Positions 35,756 to 38,419 of a stretch of DNA of 38,419 bases are shown here, one piece after another (positions within the stretch are counted from its first letter, which is position 1; each line of letters starts with the position of its first letter). The stretch comes from a virus. Location: the IMG/VR virus record IMGVR_UViG_3300030102_004431, positions 1 through 38,419 of that record; one strand, written 5' to 3'. The notes under the pieces are model-generated. The model made no database searches, was not told the DNA's origin, and saw nothing but the letters and a program-made list of their open reading frames with translations. The translations under genes and the position numbers were made by a program.

Positions 35756-36757
35756 TCACAGCGAGCCGTCGTAGAGTTCGGGCAACCCGAACCACTGCGG
35801 CTCCTTTCCTGCCTCCGTGATGAGTGTAGTGCGGCGCTGTCCCTGCAGTTTCGCATTGGTCTTGCTCTTGTCGAACGTGACCTGATATTCGCTGCGGATG
35901 ACTTCGCCTGTCTCTTCGTCCTTCTCGTCCTTGCGCTCACAGCGCAGAATCTGATACACGTAGTTGTTGGATGACTTCTCGTAGTCGGGACGCCACTGTG
36001 GTGCAGTGTCCTCGCTCTTGCCGAAGGAGTAGTTCGTCAAGCGCAGGTGCGTCTCCCAAAAGACACGCACACCGGCTTTGACCAGCCCACGACAAATCGC
36101 CGTCAGTTGGTGGAAGCGAGTCTTGCGGATGGCCCAGTCCCACTGGTGGCCCACCTTCTTGTTCCAGTCAGCGGCCTCGATGCCGTCCTTGGCGATGTTG
36201 AGGTCAACGATGCGCATGCAGTTCACACACACGCTGTCCCACAAGTCGATGCCCGTGATGTGGACACCCCACAGACGAGGACCGTCATAGTCGGGGTTGC
36301 GTTGATTCTGAGCGCACTCCAGTGCGAACTGCCCAAGGCTCATCAGACGTTCGTGTGTGAGCGGGTAGTCGTAGGCTGTGCGGTCCTTCTTCATCATGAC
36401 CCAAGGCTCCCACACGCGAATGCTCTGCTGCGAGGAGTGGAAGGCCGACTTGTTGGCGGCGAGGCCACCGTCGAAGTCAAAGCCCCACAGTTCCATCTTC
36501 CTCTCTTGCTCGGTGCGCTCAGGTGCTTGAAGCCACTTGCCGTAGGCGTCTGTAACCACAGCCGTCTTCCCGGTGTTGTCGTGCCCAGCGAGCACACAGA
36601 ACGTGTGCGTCTGCGGCATGTGGTCCATCGTGGTCAGTTCTTGCCGAAGGTCTGCGAAGGGGTCAGCGTTCTCACGCTTGTGAGGAGGTGTCTCCTCAAT
36701 CTCCTTCTGCTCCTTCTGCTCCTTCTCTGCCTGCTTCGTTTTTCCAAATCCTGCCAT
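35756..36757 (-). CDS. RecA/Sak4-like P-loop ATPase (333 aa)
   Basis: Walker A is AGHDNTGKT (residues 57-65) and Walker B is GVHITGID (Asp171). The Walker A segment with a following long insert and a basic C-terminal region resembles phage Sak4-type recombinases, which have a RecA/RadA core without the filament N-terminal domain. It probably acts in single-strand annealing or strand exchange on viral DNA. The N-terminus is a charged Lys/Glu-rich tail. The neighbour upstream looks like a single-strand binding protein, the usual Sak4 partner. GAGGTGA precedes ATG 36757 by five bases. A DnaB-like or other RecA-fold ATPase cannot be excluded. Confidence 0.8.
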   Translation of the reverse strand: MAGFGKTKQAEKEQKEQKEIEETPPHKRENADPFADLRQELTTMDHMPQTHTFCVLAGHDNTGKTAVVTDAYGKWLQAPERTEQERKMELWGFDFDGGLAANKSAFHSSQQSIRVWEPWVMMKKDRTAYDYPLTHERLMSLGQFALECAQNQRNPDYDGPRLWGVHITGIDLWDSVCVNCMRIVDLNIAKDGIEAADWNKKVGHQWDWAIRKTRFHQLTAICRGLVKAGVRVFWETHLRLTNYSFGKSEDTAPQWRPDYEKSSNNYVYQILRCERKDEKDEETGEVIRSEYQVTFDKSKTNAKLQGQRRTTLITEAGKEPQWFGLPELYDGSL

Positions 36758-36767
36758 TCATCTCACC

Positions 36768-38102
36768 TCAGTTGAACTGGCCTCGGCCAGTGTCCCCGCC
36801 GGTCTGTCGACGGCGGATGCGGCGCGGGTCAGCAAAGACACCCATGACCTTCAGGTTGGGGATGTCAGCACCGTCCTTACGCTTGACTGCAACGCGACCG
36901 ACGACGAGCACCGTTGAGCGCTCAGCGTAGGGAATCTCGTCTTCGCCGTCACGGGCGATGAACGGATTGGTCAGGTCGTTGCAGGCGCTGCCCATCCAAC
37001 CCATGACCTCGGAAGAGTCGCCTCGTCCGTGCTCGGACTGGAGCGCCATGCTGGTGAGGGCAATCGAATACCCACGCCCGTCCTCGTCGTATTGGTTGTC
37101 GCGAGCCTCACTGCTCAGGCGGTTGACTGTGCCACGAGTGATGACCACCGGTCCCTGCTTCCCTTGCTCACCGTTGTTCAGACTGAACGTGCGGCTACGC
37201 GACTCGAACACTTCCACGAGGTCTTCAAGCGGTGCAAAGGCATCGTGGAGTTCCATGTCGGTCCACGCCCTGAACGGATGCAGAGCGGAGCGGTCGTCCT
37301 CGGACACGAAGTCGTCACTGTAGGCGATGCTCTTGTGCACACCGAGGCCGGTGCTGAGCACGTCCGCCCAGTCCTTCGCCACGTTCTCGTTTGGTGGGCG
37401 AGCAGGAACGCGACAAGGGACACCAATCTGAATCTCCATGTCTGCGTCCTCGCCTTGGCAGTCAAGGCGCCACTGCTGAATCGCTCCATCCTCAGTGAAC
37501 TTGCTCTCCTCTGCGCCGAGGAAGTAATAGTTCCGTCCCATCATGCTCATGGCCTTGGGCTTACCGCTCTTAGCCAGCAAACAGATGCGCTCATTGTCAG
37601 CGACGAAGGAGTGCTCGGGCACTTCGTCCGAGGGCATGGAGGTGCTCTGCTCACCCTTGTTGGTGACGAGCGCCCATGTCTCTCCTCGCTTGATGTAATG
37701 ACCAACGAAGCCGTCTCCAACGGCCTTGTTGGGGTCGAGAGTGAAGTCACGCTTGGCCCTACGCACGAGGTTCGCGCGGCGGTCATAGCGCTTGGGGTCG
37801 ACGCCGAGGAACCAACCCACGTAGTTCACAGTGCCAGCCATCGCGTTGCCACCACTGGCGGCACGCGTTTCGACAAGCATCATCTCGGTCCAGTCAACGA
37901 GGAGGTCTTCGTCCTCGTCTTCGGGGTGGTCGCACGAGAACTCCTTCGCGACGTAGGCTCGCCACTCGGCAAGCACTTCATCATAGGGGCGCTTCGTGCG
38001 CTCACCGTATTTGGTGAGGCGCTCCACCACCCCTGCGGGGAGAGCAGCCTCGGCATTCGTTTCACTGGCATCATAGTTCGGTTCTTCGTATTCTTCTGTC
38101 AT
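36768..38102 (-). CDS. Putative OB-fold/RPA-like single-strand DNA-binding protein (444 aa)
   Basis: The C-terminal third (VVITRGTVNRLSSEARD, GYSIALTSMALQ, STVLVVGRVAVKRKDG, IPNLKVMGVFADP) follows the strand order of an OB fold as in RPA-like proteins. The N-terminus is acidic and helical, and the middle is mixed. The basic end (RRIRRRQ) might contact DNA. Position just before the RecA/Sak4-like ATPase supports a single-strand binding role. AAAGGAGGTG lies five bases before ATG 38102; a longer frame (to 38168) overlaps the upstream gene and is not supported. No zinc site of the RPA type is visible, so the call is tentative. Confidence 0.7.
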   Translation of the reverse strand: MTEEYEEPNYDASETNAEAALPAGVVERLTKYGERTKRPYDEVLAEWRAYVAKEFSCDHPEDEDEDLLVDWTEMMLVETRAASGGNAMAGTVNYVGWFLGVDPKRYDRRANLVRRAKRDFTLDPNKAVGDGFVGHYIKRGETWALVTNKGEQSTSMPSDEVPEHSFVADNERICLLAKSGKPKAMSMMGRNYYFLGAEESKFTEDGAIQQWRLDCQGEDADMEIQIGVPCRVPARPPNENVAKDWADVLSTGLGVHKSIAYSDDFVSEDDRSALHPFRAWTDMELHDAFAPLEDLVEVFESRSRTFSLNNGEQGKQGPVVITRGTVNRLSSEARDNQYDEDGRGYSIALTSMALQSEHGRGDSSEVMGWMGSACNDLTNPFIARDGEDEIPYAERSTVLVVGRVAVKRKDGADIPNLKVMGVFADPRRIRRRQTGGDTGRGQFN

Positions 38103-38416
38103 ACCGCCACCTCCTTTCTGAGACGTGCCACGAGGCAGTCCACAAAGGAATAGGAACTCAGCCGCCACTCGAACATGACGGGGAGCATGTCACCGAGCAC
38201 GGCCATGATGTCGAACGTTCTGTCGGCATCCATGTCGAAAAACTCGGTCAGGCTGTTGAGGAAACCGTTCATCACGGTGTTGAGGGGACGTCCGTTGTCC
38301 AGCGACCTGTAGAGCGCGGAGCGGAGTTCCATCCACTCACCGCCAATGGCGGAGAGGGATGCGTTGGAATCTTCACCACCCTTGGCCAACATCTCTCTGA
38401 TGTCGTCGGGCTGCAT
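38099..38416 (-). CDS. Hypothetical protein (105 aa), start near window edge
   Basis: An ATG at 38416 leaves only three bases before the window ends, so the ribosome binding site cannot be checked and the gene might extend further. The protein is helical and mildly acidic, with DIREMLAKGGED, an LNSLTEFFDMDADRTFDIMAVL hydrophobic-acidic segment, and a basic end (ARLRKEVAV). No family is recognised. Its stop overlaps the start of the OB-fold gene. Confidence 0.6.
   Translation of the reverse strand: MQPDDIREMLAKGGEDSNASLSAIGGEWMELRSALYRSLDNGRPLNTVMNGFLNSLTEFFDMDADRTFDIMAVLGDMLPVMFEWRLSSYSFVDCLVARLRKEVAV
38108..38117 (-). promoter_or_regulatory. Ribosome binding site for the OB-fold gene
   Basis: AAAGGAGGTG with a five-base spacer precedes ATG 38102, which overlaps the stop of the upstream gene (ATGA). 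It fixes the start 22 codons inside the longest open frame. Confidence 0.7.
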
Positions 38417-38419
38417 GAG

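Noticed and set aside
35614-35940. 109-codon upstream extension of the small CxxC protein
   Set aside because: It runs through the inverted-repeat gap and into the ATPase gene, is Arg/Ser-rich in the manner of shadow frames, and the ATG at 35613 has its own ribosome binding site.
36047-36775. 242-codon open frame on the plus strand opposite the RecA/Sak4-like gene
   Set aside because: It is antisense to a gene with clear Walker motifs; the Leu-run end arises from Lys/Glu codons of the real protein read backwards.
37029-38153. 374-codon open frame on the plus strand opposite the OB-fold gene
   Set aside because: It is antisense to a gene with a good start and overlap context; the composition looks like a reverse-frame shadow.
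1-38419. Integrated provirus or cellular island
   Set aside because: No integrase, attachment repeats, tRNA or housekeeping genes are seen; the thermosome and lyase are locked into viral gene order by stop-start overlaps.

Overview
The window looks like about 38 kb from the genome of a tailed double-stranded DNA virus that infects an archaeon. The best guess is a marine Euryarchaeota virus of the magrovirus type (viruses of Marine Group II / Poseidoniales). Three things support this: virion and tail genes beside a replication block of archaeal type (sliding clamp, family B polymerase, PriS-PriL-like primase, XPF-type nuclease, RPA-like and RecA/Sak4-like proteins, group II chaperonin); ribosome binding sites of the AGGAGGTGA/GGTGA type; and very tight ATGA/GTGA gene overlaps. 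Host and lineage are inference; no terminase, capsid or portal gene lies in the window.

Layout. Positions 1-24387 are read rightward and form a tail/baseplate/fibre module: a tail protein cut off by the left edge, a single 5613-residue giant protein (1075-17916) with a lectin-like domain near each end, a 401-residue protein with a faint acetyltransferase-like core, an apparently intact HMG-CoA lyase homologue, a baseplate-hub-like protein, a small protein and an 889-residue tail fibre. Positions 24389-38416 are read leftward and form the replication and repair module. In transcription order (right to left) this is: hypothetical, OB-fold/RPA-like protein, RecA/Sak4-like ATPase, structured intergenic element, small CxxC protein, sliding clamp, PolB, MazG-like mini protein, hypothetical, Cas4-like Fe-S nuclease, hypothetical, PriS-PriL primase, winged-helix protein, double zinc-module protein, XPF/HhH nuclease, AAA+ helicase candidate, DnaQ-like exonuclease, thermosome and zinc ribbon. 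The two modules converge with one base between their stop codons.

How the genes work together. The leftward module supplies nearly a whole archaeal replisome plus recombination and end-processing nucleases, with a chaperonin that may fold large virion proteins. The rightward module builds the host-contact end of the tail. The HMG-CoA lyase is the one clear metabolic gene and sits inside the tail operon. The only sizeable non-coding gap (35614-35755, 142 bp) carries nested inverted repeats. Several gene starts were set from ribosome binding sites rather than from the longest open frame, notably the XPF nuclease (TTG), primase, OB-fold protein and two small genes. No tRNA, rRNA, CRISPR array, insertion sequence or integrase was seen, and there is no gene-free stretch longer than 300 bases.
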